Assembly (NCBI GenBank): GCA_017936565.1
Contig: JAGBFG010000029.1
Span: 20,190 to 84,189, forward strand
Length of the DNA stretch: 64,000 nucleotides
DNA from: Clostridia bacterium
GTDB taxonomy: Bacteria; Bacillota; Clostridia; Oscillospirales; CAG-272
Direction: 5' to 3'
Part shown: positions 52,826 through 61,606 of the stretch, one piece after another
Layout of the letters: each line of letters opens with the position of its first letter
How positions within the stretch are numbered: position 1 is the stretch's first letter
Notes under the pieces: model-generated
What the model was told of the DNA's origin: nothing
What the model saw: only the letters and a program-made list of their open reading frames with translations
Database searches by the model: none
Program-made: the position numbers and the translations under genes

Positions 52826-52876
52826 AAAAAACGGCAGGCTTCGGCTCATTTGAGAGCTTCGGCTGTGCCGTTTTTT
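52826..52876. terminator. bidirectional terminator between putP and the histidine operon
   Basis: AAAAAACGGCA and TGCCGTTTTTT form an 11-base stem with additional inner pairing around GGCTTCGGCTC. T-runs on both strands allow it to end putP and the converging his operon. Confidence 0.85.
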
Positions 52877-52898
52877 TATTTGTACTTGTAAAAGAGGG

Positions 52899-53555
52899 CT
52901 ATTGAGAAGAGGACATTTTTTCCTGCTTGACCTTCACATCAACGATGTGGCGGGACGCAAGCTCGCGCGTGACGTCCTCAACGGAAATACCCATTTCCAC
53001 CATCATCACCATGACGTGATAGGCAAGGTCGGCGATTTCGTAAATGGCCTCGCCCTTTTCGTTTGCCTTTCCCGCGATGATAACCTCGGTTGCTTCCTCG
53101 CCGACCTTTTTCAGAATTTTGTCAATACCCTTCTGGAAAAGATAGGTGGTATAGGAGCCCTCGGGGAGCTTTTCCTTTCTGTCTTTAAGGAGTTGGTAGA
53201 GTCCCTCGGCAGAGAAGGTACTACGGCTTTGGCTTTGGAACAAGGGGGCTTCAAAGCAGGAGTCAGAGCCCGTGTGGCAGGCAGGACCGTCCTTTTCCAC
53301 GAGCACGACCAAGGCATCCTTGTCGCAATCGGCGGTGATGGAAACGATATGCTGATAATTTCCGCTGGTTTCGCCCTTGAGCCAGAGCTCCTTGCGGGAG
53401 CGGCTGTAAAAGCAGGTCAGCTCCTTTTCTATGGAGATTTTAAGGCTCTCCTCGTTCATATAAGCCAGAGTCAGAACCTTTTTGCTTTGAGCGTCGACCA
53501 CGATGGCGGGAATGAGCCCGTCCTTGTCAAATTTCAATTCTTCTATTTGTATCAT
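52899..53555 (-). CDS. hisIE: bifunctional phosphoribosyl-AMP cyclohydrolase and phosphoribosyl-ATP pyrophosphatase
   Basis: The 218-residue fusion carries out steps two and three of histidine synthesis. The HisI half (about 1-115) shows the metal-binding DCDKDALV and CHTGSDSCFE segments. The HisE half (about 125-210) shows EEATEVIIAGKANEK followed by YEIADLAYHVMVMM. It is the last gene of the his operon on the minus strand, 52 bases after hisF, and is followed by a strong terminator. Confidence 0.95.
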   Translation of the reverse strand: MIQIEELKFDKDGLIPAIVVDAQSKKVLTLAYMNEESLKISIEKELTCFYSRSRKELWLKGETSGNYQHIVSITADCDKDALVVLVEKDGPACHTGSDSCFEAPLFQSQSRSTFSAEGLYQLLKDRKEKLPEGSYTTYLFQKGIDKILKKVGEEATEVIIAGKANEKGEAIYEIADLAYHVMVMMVEMGISVEDVTRELASRHIVDVKVKQEKMSSSQ

Positions 53556-53607
53556 ATGTATAGCCTTTCTTCGCGTTGCTTTTTTGCGCTGTATGTGCTT
53601 TTTGTGT

Positions 53608-54369
53608 TTATAATCTTCTGACGGGAATGTCGTTTTCCGCCAAGGTGTCCTTCAAGCTTGCGATATTTACCTCGCCATAATGGAACACAGAGGCGGCAAG
53701 ACCCGCGTCAATGCTTGGGATTTCGCGAAAGAGGTCAACGAAGTCCGAAATGCTCCCTGCGCCCCCTGACGCGATAACAGGCACACGGACAAGCTCGCAA
53801 ACGGCAGAGAGCAGGGGAATGTCAAAGCCCTTTTTGACGCCGTCCGTGTCAATGGAGTTGACAACGACCTCGCCCGCGCCGTTTTCTACGCACCACTTAA
53901 TCCAAGAGAGTGCCTCTTTTCCCGTGTTTTCTCTGCCGCCCTTGGCAAAGACACGGAAAACGCCGTCCACCCGCTTGACGTCAACAGAAAGAACAACACA
54001 TTGGTTGCCGTATTTTTCCGCTGCCTTTGCGATAAGGGAAGGGGAGCGTATCGCGCCCGAATTGACGCTGACCTTGTCAGCGCCCGCGTGCAAAACACGG
54101 TCAAAGTCCTCTATGGTGTTAATGCCCCCGCCGACGGTCAGGGGGATAAAGACGTTTTTGGCGACCTCGGTCAGAATATCGGTGAAAAGCTTTCTTTCCT
54201 CGCCCGAGGCGGTGATGTCGTAAAAAACGAGCTCATCCGCGCCTGAGGCGCTGTAATACCTTCCAAGGGCTACGGGGGAGTTGACGTCATTCAAATTTTG
54301 AAAGTTCGTGCCCTTTACCACGCGCCCGTCCCTTACGTCAAGGCAGGGAATAATGCGTTTGGTTATCAT
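53608..54369 (-). CDS. hisF: imidazole glycerol phosphate synthase, cyclase subunit
   Basis: The 253-residue TIM barrel works with HisH to close the imidazole ring and release AICAR. The catalytic Asp is in IPCLDVRDGRVVKG near the N-terminus, and the second is in the VNSIDTDGVKKG segment. Phosphate-binding loops GGGINT and ASGGAGS are present. Its start overlaps the end of hisA by four bases, so translation is coupled. Confidence 0.96.
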   Translation of the reverse strand: MITKRIIPCLDVRDGRVVKGTNFQNLNDVNSPVALGRYYSASGADELVFYDITASGEERKLFTDILTEVAKNVFIPLTVGGGINTIEDFDRVLHAGADKVSVNSGAIRSPSLIAKAAEKYGNQCVVLSVDVKRVDGVFRVFAKGGRENTGKEALSWIKWCVENGAGEVVVNSIDTDGVKKGFDIPLLSAVCELVRVPVIASGGAGSISDFVDLFREIPSIDAGLAASVFHYGEVNIASLKDTLAENDIPVRRL

Positions 54370-55082
54370 TGCTTTACCGCCTCCTGTGCCTGCTTGATGG
54401 TCAGAGCTCCCGTATAGTACGCCTTACCGATAATAGCGCCGTAAAGCCCCAAGGCGTTAAGCGCCACAATATCGTCCAAGGAAGAAACGCCGCCCGAGGC
54501 TGTGATATGAAGGTCATATTTTTGGGAAAGATGGCGATACAGCGCGCGGTTTGTGCCAAGCATTGCGCCGTCCTTGGAGATGTCGGTGCAAATGACATAG
54601 CAGACCCCTATTTCCTGTAAGGTCTTCATAAAGTCATCGGCAGTGAGGGAAGCCGTTTCCTGCCAGCCCGAAATGGCAATGAAGCCGTCCTTGATGTCAA
54701 CGCCAACGGCTACTCTGTCTTGATAGAGAGAAACGGTGTTCTCCAAAAAGGACCTGTCACGGACGGCGGCAGTTCCCAGAATGACGCGGTTTATCCCTGC
54801 GTCAAGATAGGTCTTAACCGTTTGGGGTGTGCGAATGCCGCCCCCGATTTCCACAAAAAGAGAGGTTTCGGCGGCAATCTTCTTGATAAGGGACAGGTGA
54901 GGGGTAGTGCCGTCCTTGGCACCCTCTAAATCCACTAAATGCAAATATTTCGCGCCCTCGCTCTCCATTTGCTTGGCGAGCGAGAGGGGGTCGTCGTTAT
55001 AAACGGTCAGCTTGTTATAGTCGCCTTGGTAAAGGCGCACAGCCCTTTGACCGTACAAATCAATGGCGGGAAAAATGTTCAT
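54366..55082 (-). CDS. hisA: phosphoribosylformimino-AICAR ribotide isomerase
   Basis: The 238-residue TIM barrel opens the ribose ring in histidine synthesis. The catalytic acids lie in FPAIDLYGQRAVRL and in the CTDISKDGAMLG segment, with the phosphate loops EIGGGIRT and TASGGVSS. ATG at 55082 is chosen because it begins the barrel directly and overlaps the hisH stop by four bases; a longer frame to 55217 lies inside hisH. Confidence 0.95.
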   Translation of the reverse strand: MNIFPAIDLYGQRAVRLYQGDYNKLTVYNDDPLSLAKQMESEGAKYLHLVDLEGAKDGTTPHLSLIKKIAAETSLFVEIGGGIRTPQTVKTYLDAGINRVILGTAAVRDRSFLENTVSLYQDRVAVGVDIKDGFIAISGWQETASLTADDFMKTLQEIGVCYVICTDISKDGAMLGTNRALYRHLSQKYDLHITASGGVSSLDDIVALNALGLYGAIIGKAYYTGALTIKQAQEAVKQ

Positions 55083-55687
55083 AGCTCTGCAAAACCTCGT
55101 AAAATTTGTAAGCCCACCTCGCCGCTTTTTTCGGGGTGGAATTGACAACCGTACACATTGCCCTTGGCAACGGCGGCGGTAATGTCCTTTCCGTATTCGG
55201 CGGTGGCAAGAAGACACTCCTTCTGACAGGCGGCATAATAGGAATGAACGAAATACACAAAGTCGCCGTCCTTGATGTGTGAAAAGAGCCTGCTTTCCTG
55301 CTTGAAGGAGAGGGCATTCCAGCCCGTGTGGGGAATTTTATATGCGGAAGGGATAAGAGCGTCAAGGGGAAGTATATCGCCCTCTAAAAGCCCAAGGCCC
55401 CGATGAATGCCGTATTCAAGGCTTCTTTCAAAAAGCAACTGCATGCCAAGGCAAATGCCAAGCAGGGGCTTTCCTTCTTTTGCCTCGTCAACAAGTACGC
55501 GGTCAAGCCCCGTGCTTCTCAGCTTGTCGGCGGCATCGCCAAAGGCACCCACACCGGGCAGAAGAATATGTGAGGCACGGGAAAGCACCGCCTTGTCAGA
55601 GGTGAGCGCGGCTTCCACTCCAATGGCGGCAAAGGACGAAAGCAGGGAAAACACGTTCCCTACGCCGTATTCAACAATGGCAACCAT
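55079..55687 (-). CDS. hisH: imidazole glycerol phosphate synthase, glutaminase subunit
   Basis: The 202-residue class I glutaminase delivers ammonia to HisF. The nucleophile cysteine is in GICLGMQLLF, and the His-x-Glu of the triad is in GCQFHPEKSG near the C-terminus. GVGNVFSLLSSFAAIG starts the protein, and the PGVGAFGDA loop forms the oxyanion strand. It shares one base with the hisB stop as TGATG. Confidence 0.96.
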   Translation of the reverse strand: MVAIVEYGVGNVFSLLSSFAAIGVEAALTSDKAVLSRASHILLPGVGAFGDAADKLRSTGLDRVLVDEAKEGKPLLGICLGMQLLFERSLEYGIHRGLGLLEGDILPLDALIPSAYKIPHTGWNALSFKQESRLFSHIKDGDFVYFVHSYYAACQKECLLATAEYGKDITAAVAKGNVYGCQFHPEKSGEVGLQILRGFAEL

Positions 55688-56268
55688 CAGAGAACTCCTT
55701 TGGTGGACGGAATTTGGTCAGAGCCGTTGCACCTGACCGCTTCTTTCAGGGCGCGCGCGAATGCCTTGAAAGCGCCCTCTATAATGTGATGGGTGTTTTC
55801 GCCCGATAATTGCTTGATATGTAAAGTTATGTTTGCACAGTGCGCGAGGGCGATGAAGAACTCCTTTACCAGCTCTGTATCAAAATCTCCCACCTTTTTG
55901 GCGGGAAGGGAAAGGTCAGTAACGAAAAGCCCGCGCCCTGAAACGTCCACGGACGCTAAAATCAGCGCCTCGTCCATAGGAAGAATAATGCTTCCATACC
56001 GACCAATGCCCCGTTTGTCGCCAAGGGCTTCCTTCAATGCGTTGCCAAGCACGATGCCAACATCCTCAACGGAGTGATGATAGTCAACGAAGGTATCACC
56101 CTTGCAGCAGATAGAAAGGTCTATTTCGGCGTGACGCGCCAAAAGCGTGAGCATATGGTCAAAAAAGCCACAGCCCGTTTGAATTTGCGCGTTTCCCTGT
56201 CCGTCCAAGGAAAGAGAAAGGGAAATGTCTGTTTCGGTGGTTTTTCTTTGTAAGCTTGCGTTTCTCAT
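55687..56268 (-). CDS. hisB: imidazoleglycerol-phosphate dehydratase
   Basis: The 193-residue manganese enzyme removes water from imidazoleglycerol phosphate. Both metal-binding motifs are present: DYHHSVEDVGIVLG and HHIIEGAFKAFARAL, along with GFFDHMLTLLARH. It is the single-domain form, without the phosphatase half found in E. coli, so histidinol phosphatase must be encoded elsewhere; none is seen in this window. It follows hisC by 44 bases. Confidence 0.95.
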   Translation of the reverse strand: MRNASLQRKTTETDISLSLSLDGQGNAQIQTGCGFFDHMLTLLARHAEIDLSICCKGDTFVDYHHSVEDVGIVLGNALKEALGDKRGIGRYGSIILPMDEALILASVDVSGRGLFVTDLSLPAKKVGDFDTELVKEFFIALAHCANITLHIKQLSGENTHHIIEGAFKAFARALKEAVRCNGSDQIPSTKGVL

Positions 56269-56312
56269 ATGAACTCCAATCTGATTGTGAAATGTTTTTC
56301 TGTCAAAATGCG

Positions 56313-57368
56313 TTATTCGGCGAGAATGTCGGTGATTTTGGCGACAAGGAGCTCCATTTGCTCCTGTGTTCCAACGGTGATGCGGTTAAACGCCTCAATG
56401 CGCGGCGCGTCAAAATGCCGCACCAAGATGCCCTTTTCCTTTAAGCGAAGGTAAAGCTCCTTTCCGCTTATCCTTTCGCTCTTGGCGAAAACGAAATTGG
56501 CTTTCGACGGAAGAACGGTAAAGCCAAGCGCGCAAAGCGCTTTTTCGGTGTAGCGGCGCGCGGATATGATTTTTTGGCAGTTTTCCTTGTAATAGCCGTC
56601 GTTTTCCAAGGTCGCTACTCCCAAGAGCTGCGTCAGGGTGTTGACGTTATAGGGGTTTTGGGAGTACTTGATTTTTTCAAGGTCGGTAATGAGCTCCTTG
56701 CTTGCTATGGCAAAGCCAAGCCTACCCCCCGCCATACTGCGCGATTTGGAAAAGGTACCCACACAGAGAAGGTTTTTGTATTTTTGGGTCAAGGACACAC
56801 AGCTTTGTGCGCCGAAGTCCACGTAAGCCTCGTCTATCAGAACGACACGGCTGGGGTTTCTTGACACAATGTCCTCTGTATCGGACAAAGAGAGGGCGAT
56901 ACCCGTGGGGGCATTTGGATTGGCGATACACACCATCTTCTCTTTACCGAAATAATCATCCTTGCGAACGGTGAAATCCTCTTGTAAGGGTATTTTTTCA
57001 AAGGGGATGCCGTGAAAATGCGCGAAAACCTCATAAAAGCCGTAAGAGATGTCGGGAAAAGCCACGCCACTCTGTCCAAAGGCAAGAAAGGCAAAATTCA
57101 AAATATCGTCCGAGCCGTTTGCGACAAAGACGTTCTCTGCCTTAACACCGTAGCGGGAAGCCAAGGCGTTTTTCAAGGCGGTGGCGGTGGGGTCGCAGTA
57201 TAGCCGCAAGGTGCCAAGGGCTTCCTCTGTCACCCTTTTGATGACCTCGGGTGCGGGGGGAAAGGGAGATTCGTTGGTATTGAGCTTGATATACTGCTTA
57301 TCTCTTGGCTGCTCTCCCGGAGTGTAAGCGGAAAGCGAGGCAAGACGGGGGTTAAAAAATTCACTCAT
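56313..57368 (-). CDS. hisC: histidinol-phosphate aminotransferase
   Basis: The 351-residue PLP enzyme converts imidazole acetol phosphate to histidinol phosphate. The PLP lysine is in TFSKSRSMAGGRLGFA and other family signatures are NPNAPTG and VLIDEAYVDF. ATG at 57368 is chosen because GAGG lies nine bases upstream and the start overlaps the hisD stop by eight bases. The in-frame ATG at 57377 has no spacing from the ribosome site, and the longer frame to 57464 is inside hisD. Confidence 0.93.
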   Translation of the reverse strand: MSEFFNPRLASLSAYTPGEQPRDKQYIKLNTNESPFPPAPEVIKRVTEEALGTLRLYCDPTATALKNALASRYGVKAENVFVANGSDDILNFAFLAFGQSGVAFPDISYGFYEVFAHFHGIPFEKIPLQEDFTVRKDDYFGKEKMVCIANPNAPTGIALSLSDTEDIVSRNPSRVVLIDEAYVDFGAQSCVSLTQKYKNLLCVGTFSKSRSMAGGRLGFAIASKELITDLEKIKYSQNPYNVNTLTQLLGVATLENDGYYKENCQKIISARRYTEKALCALGFTVLPSKANFVFAKSERISGKELYLRLKEKGILVRHFDAPRIEAFNRITVGTQEQMELLVAKITDILAE

Positions 57369-58647
57369 TGCTTTCATCCTCAAATCGTATCGTGGCGCTC
57401 TTGGCGTGTGCGTCGAGCCCCTCTTTTTCCGCAAAATACGCCACATGGCGATAAACGCCCGCAAGCGCCTCTTGGGTGTAGTAGGTAAACTGTGTCTTTT
57501 TCACAAAATCATCGACGGAAAGGGGGCTGGAAAAGCGGGCGGTGCCTGATGTTGGCAGGGTGTGATTGGGGCCCGCGAAATAGTCGCCTAACGCCTCAGG
57601 ACAGAATCTTCCCATAAAGACGCTGCCCGCGTTTTTGATTTTATCCAGATAATCAAAGGGGTTGTCAACGCACAGCTCCAAATGCTCGGGGGCTATCTCG
57701 TTGGCAACAGAGAGCACCTCGTCGATGCTCTTTGCAACGATAATTTTGCCGTTGTTTTCAATCGAGGTGCGGGCAATTTCCTCTCGCGGAAGCAGGGACA
57801 ATTGCTTTTCAAGCTCCTTTGCAACGGCAAGGGCGAGGTCTTGGCTTTCCATTACCAAAACGGCGCTTGCCATTTTGTCGTGCTCCGCTTGGGAAAGCAG
57901 GTCTGCCGCAACGAAGGCAGGGTTGCTCTTTCCGTCTGCAATCACCAGAATTTCGCTCGGTCCCGCTATCATATCAATGGAAACCTTGCCGAACACCTGT
58001 CTTTTTGCCTCGGCAACATAGGCGTTCCCCGGACCGACTATTTTATCCACCTTGGGAACGGTTTGTGTTCCGTATGCCAAGGCGGCAACGGCCTGTGCCC
58101 CGCCAATCTTGTATATACGGTCTACCCCCGCAATTTTTGCCGCCGCCAGAATGACGGGATTTATTTTGCCGTTTGGCATAGGGGGCGTGGTGATAACGAT
58201 TTGCTTGCATCCCGCGAGCTTCGCGGGAATGCTGTCCATTAAGACGGTAGAGGGGTAAGCGGCAGTACCGCCCGGTACGTAAAGACCGACCCTTTCAATA
58301 GGGGTAACCTTCTGACCCGTTATAACGCCCTCCTTCTCGTTGATGAGAAAGCTCGCGCGCTTTTGCTTTTCGTGAAAGGCACAAATATTCTCTGCCGCTT
58401 GGCGAAGGATGTCGATAAACGCCGTATCAACCGCGGCAAAGGCTTCCTCTATTTCTTCCTCGGAAACCTCAAGGGAAGAAAGGGGTGCCTTATCAAACCT
58501 CTCGCAGTAGGCGAAAAGGGCGGCATCCTTGTTTTTTCTGACGTTTTCAATAATTTCACGGACGGCATCGGAAACGTCAAGCTCGCTTTCGTTTCTCGCG
58601 AAAATTTCTTCGGGGGCTAACTGCCCGTATTTTAATATTTTAATCAT
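57361..58647 (-). CDS. hisD: histidinol dehydrogenase
   Basis: The 428-residue zinc enzyme oxidises histidinol to histidine in two steps with NAD. The zinc and substrate sites are seen in LLSQAEHDKMASA and AGPNHTLPTSG, with the NAD-binding segment GPGNAYVAEAKRQVFG and the following DMIAGPSEILV. The length is typical for the family. It lies 39 bases after hisZG. Confidence 0.96.
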   Translation of the reverse strand: MIKILKYGQLAPEEIFARNESELDVSDAVREIIENVRKNKDAALFAYCERFDKAPLSSLEVSEEEIEEAFAAVDTAFIDILRQAAENICAFHEKQKRASFLINEKEGVITGQKVTPIERVGLYVPGGTAAYPSTVLMDSIPAKLAGCKQIVITTPPMPNGKINPVILAAAKIAGVDRIYKIGGAQAVAALAYGTQTVPKVDKIVGPGNAYVAEAKRQVFGKVSIDMIAGPSEILVIADGKSNPAFVAADLLSQAEHDKMASAVLVMESQDLALAVAKELEKQLSLLPREEIARTSIENNGKIIVAKSIDEVLSVANEIAPEHLELCVDNPFDYLDKIKNAGSVFMGRFCPEALGDYFAGPNHTLPTSGTARFSSPLSVDDFVKKTQFTYYTQEALAGVYRHVAYFAEKEGLDAHAKSATIRFEDESNE

Positions 58648-58686
58648 ACTTTTACCCTGATACGAGGGGCATCCTTTCTTGCGGTA

Positions 58687-60222
58687 TTAGTCTTTTGGAA
58701 TAAAGGGGAAAAGTCCCTGCCTGATTTGCTCTATTTTGTCTGCCTTGAATTGATAAGAGGCCTTGTTGGAAATGAGTCTTGCGCTGATGGGAAAAACGGT
58801 TTCAAGGGGAGCAAGACCGTTTTCAAGCAGCGTCTTTCCCGTTTCCACAATGTCCACGATGACGTCCGAAAGCCCCAAAATCGGTGCAAGCTCAATGGAG
58901 CCGTTTAAGTGAATGATGTCAATATCGCGGCATTTGTTCTTGTAGTATTCCTTGGCAACGCGGGAAAACTTGGTGGCAACGCGCAGGGTTTTGCTTTCAT
59001 CGTCCGTAAAATCCTTCTTCCCCGCGACAGCCATACGGCATTTGCCGATATTCAGGTCGAGCAGCTCAAACACGTCAGGGGTGTATTCTGCCAGAATATC
59101 CTTGCCCGCAACCCCGATGTCAGCCGCGCCCCGTTCCACGTAAATAGAAACATCCGAGGGCTTCACCCAGAAAAAGCGGATTTTGACATCCTCGTTTTCG
59201 TATATCAGCTTGCGCGTGTTTTCCCGAATGGACGGGCAGGAAAAGCCCGCCCTCTCGAACATATCGTATACCTTTTCTCCGAGTCTGCCCTTGGGAAGAG
59301 CCACGTTGATGTAGGCATCCTTCTCCGCTTCGGCGAGGGAGTCCTTGTGCGCGATAGCGTCCAAATACACGGCAAAGCCGATTGCTTTTCCCGCTTTTCC
59401 CATTTTTTTCATAAGGTTGTCATACTGACCGCCCGAAAGAACGGCAGAGGAAACGCCCTGTATAAAGCCCTTGAACACGATGCCGTTGTAATAGCCGTTT
59501 AAGGGGGTGACGGAAAAGTCAAGCGCCACCTCGTCTGACGAAAGGTCCTTCATTATTTCCGAAAGGAAAAGCCACTCTCTTTGGTATTCTTGGGTCGCTA
59601 GAAGGTCTTTTAATGAGAAAAGTGCGGTTTTGGCAGAGAACAGGGGCGAGAGAAGCGCAAAATCCCCCTCTTGACAGAGGCTTCTTAAAAGGTCAAGGTT
59701 CTTTTCTTGCAACGCTTCGTAGAAGGCGGGATAGTCCTCTTGACGAAGGGCTGTGGCAGAGAGAAGAATTTTGACCAGATCCACAGAGGAAACGCACAGC
59801 TTGTAGGTCCTTCCCATAAGAGAAAGGCTTTCCTTGGCTAAGAAAAGCACCTCCTTCCATTCTTTAAGCCCGACCTCGCCAAGACATTCAAGTCCTGTTT
59901 GTCTGATTTCACGATAGGACGCGGCGTCCTTGGAAATACGGTAGACGTTTTCGTCATAGAAGTATTTGGAACGCCCCTCGGTGTCCTTGGCGTTTTTGAT
60001 GATGGAGAGGGTAACGTCAGGCTTTAAGGCAAGGAGCTTGCCGTCTGTGTCCGTGAAGGTGATGATGCCCTCGGAGACCAAAAAATCCTTGTTTTTGGAA
60101 TACAGGTCGTATTCCTCAAATTTGCTCATTTTGAAGGGCTTGTAGCCTGCCCCGCTATATAGCTTGCGAAGAGAAAAAACCGCAAGCTCCTCGGGCTTTA
60201 ATATACTGATGTCAAAGCTCAT
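58687..60222 (-). CDS. hisZG: fused HisZ-HisG ATP phosphoribosyltransferase
   Basis: The 511-residue protein joins two normally separate subunits of the first histidine enzyme. Residues 1-297 are HisZ, the regulatory subunit derived from histidyl-tRNA synthetase, with LKPDVTLSIIKNA and the motif-3-like LSGGQYDNLM. Residues 303-511 are a short-form HisG catalytic subunit starting YINVALPKGRLGEKV, with the PRPP segment VDIVETGKTLLENGL (about 455-470). Short HisG needs HisZ for activity and for histidine feedback, so fusing them fixes a one-to-one ratio. The start overlaps the yerC stop by four bases. No frameshift or internal start is seen at the joint. Confidence 0.92.
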   Translation of the reverse strand: MSFDISILKPEELAVFSLRKLYSGAGYKPFKMSKFEEYDLYSKNKDFLVSEGIITFTDTDGKLLALKPDVTLSIIKNAKDTEGRSKYFYDENVYRISKDAASYREIRQTGLECLGEVGLKEWKEVLFLAKESLSLMGRTYKLCVSSVDLVKILLSATALRQEDYPAFYEALQEKNLDLLRSLCQEGDFALLSPLFSAKTALFSLKDLLATQEYQREWLFLSEIMKDLSSDEVALDFSVTPLNGYYNGIVFKGFIQGVSSAVLSGGQYDNLMKKMGKAGKAIGFAVYLDAIAHKDSLAEAEKDAYINVALPKGRLGEKVYDMFERAGFSCPSIRENTRKLIYENEDVKIRFFWVKPSDVSIYVERGAADIGVAGKDILAEYTPDVFELLDLNIGKCRMAVAGKKDFTDDESKTLRVATKFSRVAKEYYKNKCRDIDIIHLNGSIELAPILGLSDVIVDIVETGKTLLENGLAPLETVFPISARLISNKASYQFKADKIEQIRQGLFPFIPKD

Positions 60223-60512
60223 TTTTCATACAACCTTTCAAGCACCGTTCTGTATCCGCCGCTGCCGTATTGCAGCGCGCGGCTGACTCTGCCGATGGTG
60301 GCGGTGCTGACACCCGTTTCCCTGTTGATTTCCAAATAGCTTTTTCCTTCCATCAGAGACCTTGCAACCTGTAAACGCTGCGCTAACGCCTCTAATTCCT
60401 GATAGGTGCAAAGATCGGAGAAAAAGCTTTGGCACTCTTCCTCGCTTTTAAGCAGTAAAAAGGAACGGCAGAGTGCTTGCAGGCTTTCTTCGGTTAGTTT
60501 TGGCATAATCAT
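60219..60512 (-). CDS. YerC/YecD family TrpR-like regulator
   Basis: The 97-residue protein is a small all-helical TrpR-related DNA-binding protein, with the family segments QELEALAQRLQVARSLMEG and the recognition helix GVSTATIGRVSRAL. In Gram-positive bacteria, relatives of this protein have been linked to control of histidine genes. Here the gene heads the his operon and overlaps hisZG by four bases, so it very likely regulates the operon, perhaps autogenously. A promoter with tandem TTAGCA elements lies just upstream. Confidence 0.88.
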   Translation of the reverse strand: MIMPKLTEESLQALCRSFLLLKSEEECQSFFSDLCTYQELEALAQRLQVARSLMEGKSYLEINRETGVSTATIGRVSRALQYGSGGYRTVLERLYEK

Positions 60513-60572
60513 TCTCCATTCCCGCGGCGGTGAAGCGCGGGCTCTTTTTTGGTTTTGATTTAGTATGTTAGC

Positions 60573-60601
60573 ATTTTAGCACATTATCTTGATAAAGTCA
60601 A
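60573..60601 (-). promoter_or_regulatory. promoter and possible operator of the histidine operon
   Basis: On the minus strand, TTGACT (60596-60601) and TAAAAT (60573-60578) are separated by 17 bases. On the plus strand the -10 region contains TTAGCA twice, eight bases apart (60569-60582), which may be a binding site for the YerC-type regulator; this is inference. No T-box or histidine-rich leader peptide is seen. Confidence 0.65.
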
Positions 60602-60623
60602 TAGGTTTTTGAAAAAAAACAAA

Positions 60624-60698
60624 AAAGCACCAAACGGCGTGCACTTCGTTTTGGAAATATTCCGTTAACTGTGCAGACCGAATGGCGCTTTTTACAGA
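60624..60698 (-). terminator. terminator after the AraC-type regulator gene
   Basis: On the minus strand a long interrupted stem (GCGCCA with TGGTGC, CGG with CCG, and TGCAC with GTGCA) is followed by TTTTTTGTTTTTTTT. Its size, about 70 bases, is unusual for a simple terminator, but the long T-run makes the assignment likely. Confidence 0.65.
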
Positions 60699-60713
60699 AA
60701 AAACAAACAAAAT

Positions 60714-61568
60714 TCAAGGAGTGACGCGCTCTTGCGTAGGCTGACCATAGCGCTCTCTGCTTCGGTAGGCGCGCGGAGAAAGCCCAAGTGCCTTTTTGAA
60801 CGCCTTGCTGAAATAAAAGCTGTCCTCAAAGCCGACAAGGGCAGAGATTTCCGCTATTTGCATTTCGCTGTTTTGTAGCATTGTCTTGGCGGCGCGAATG
60901 CGTATTTTGTTGCGGTATTCAATGGGGGTTACCCCCATACAGGCTTGAAAAAGACGGTAAAAGTACCCTTCGCTGATGCCCGATATTTTGGCATACCGAC
61001 TGATTTTTTCATTTTTGTTCCATTCGCTTTCCAACAGGTCCACCCCTTTGCGAATGGCAAAGAAGCTGTCCTTTTCGGGAGCGGGGAGAATGGCGCCGAG
61101 CAGCTCGTAAAACAGCCCCTTGACCGTAAAGCTGTTGTGAGAGGGGAGACGGTAAATACTATTCCAAAGCCCCGTCAGCCTTTCCTCTAACAGATGCGGC
61201 GGGCGGTTGGTGATTTTGGTGATATGGGGAAAGAGAAGAAAGGGCTCTCGGCTTTCGTCAAGCAGGGTGAAGTTGACGGTATAGCTGTCCAAGGGGCTCT
61301 CCTTTTTACCCCCCTTGAAAAAGGCGCGGTACATAATGTGGCTCGGGATATAGAGAATATCTCCCTTGCTTGCCTTCACGGGCGTCTGCCCCTCTTCCGA
61401 GAACACGCAGGAAATATCCTCCATCACGAAAAACAGGGCGCAAAAGGGGCGCGGAGAAAAGGCGTAGCTTAAAAACTTTTTTCTCTCTGCCCAGATAGCA
61501 GGGCAGACGTCAAGCCCGCGAACAAAGAAATCCGTTTCGCCAAGTGAGGATAAGGGGATAATGTTCAT
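60714..61568 (-). CDS. AraC-family transcriptional regulator
   Basis: The 284-residue protein has an N-terminal cupin-like ligand-binding domain (about 1-150) with VKASKGDILYIPSHIMYRA, and a C-terminal pair of helix-turn-helix motifs at about 180-275, ending FSKAFKKALGLSPRAYR, the classic AraC tail. It lies 38 bases after the glycyl-radical activase gene on the same strand and probably controls that cluster in response to a small molecule, likely the substrate; this is inference. Confidence 0.9.
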   Translation of the reverse strand: MNIIPLSSLGETDFFVRGLDVCPAIWAERKKFLSYAFSPRPFCALFFVMEDISCVFSEEGQTPVKASKGDILYIPSHIMYRAFFKGGKKESPLDSYTVNFTLLDESREPFLLFPHITKITNRPPHLLEERLTGLWNSIYRLPSHNSFTVKGLFYELLGAILPAPEKDSFFAIRKGVDLLESEWNKNEKISRYAKISGISEGYFYRLFQACMGVTPIEYRNKIRIRAAKTMLQNSEMQIAEISALVGFEDSFYFSKAFKKALGLSPRAYRSRERYGQPTQERVTP

Positions 61569-61606
61569 TTTACAACGACCTTTTTACAGTTTGTTTTGGA
61601 TTTGTG

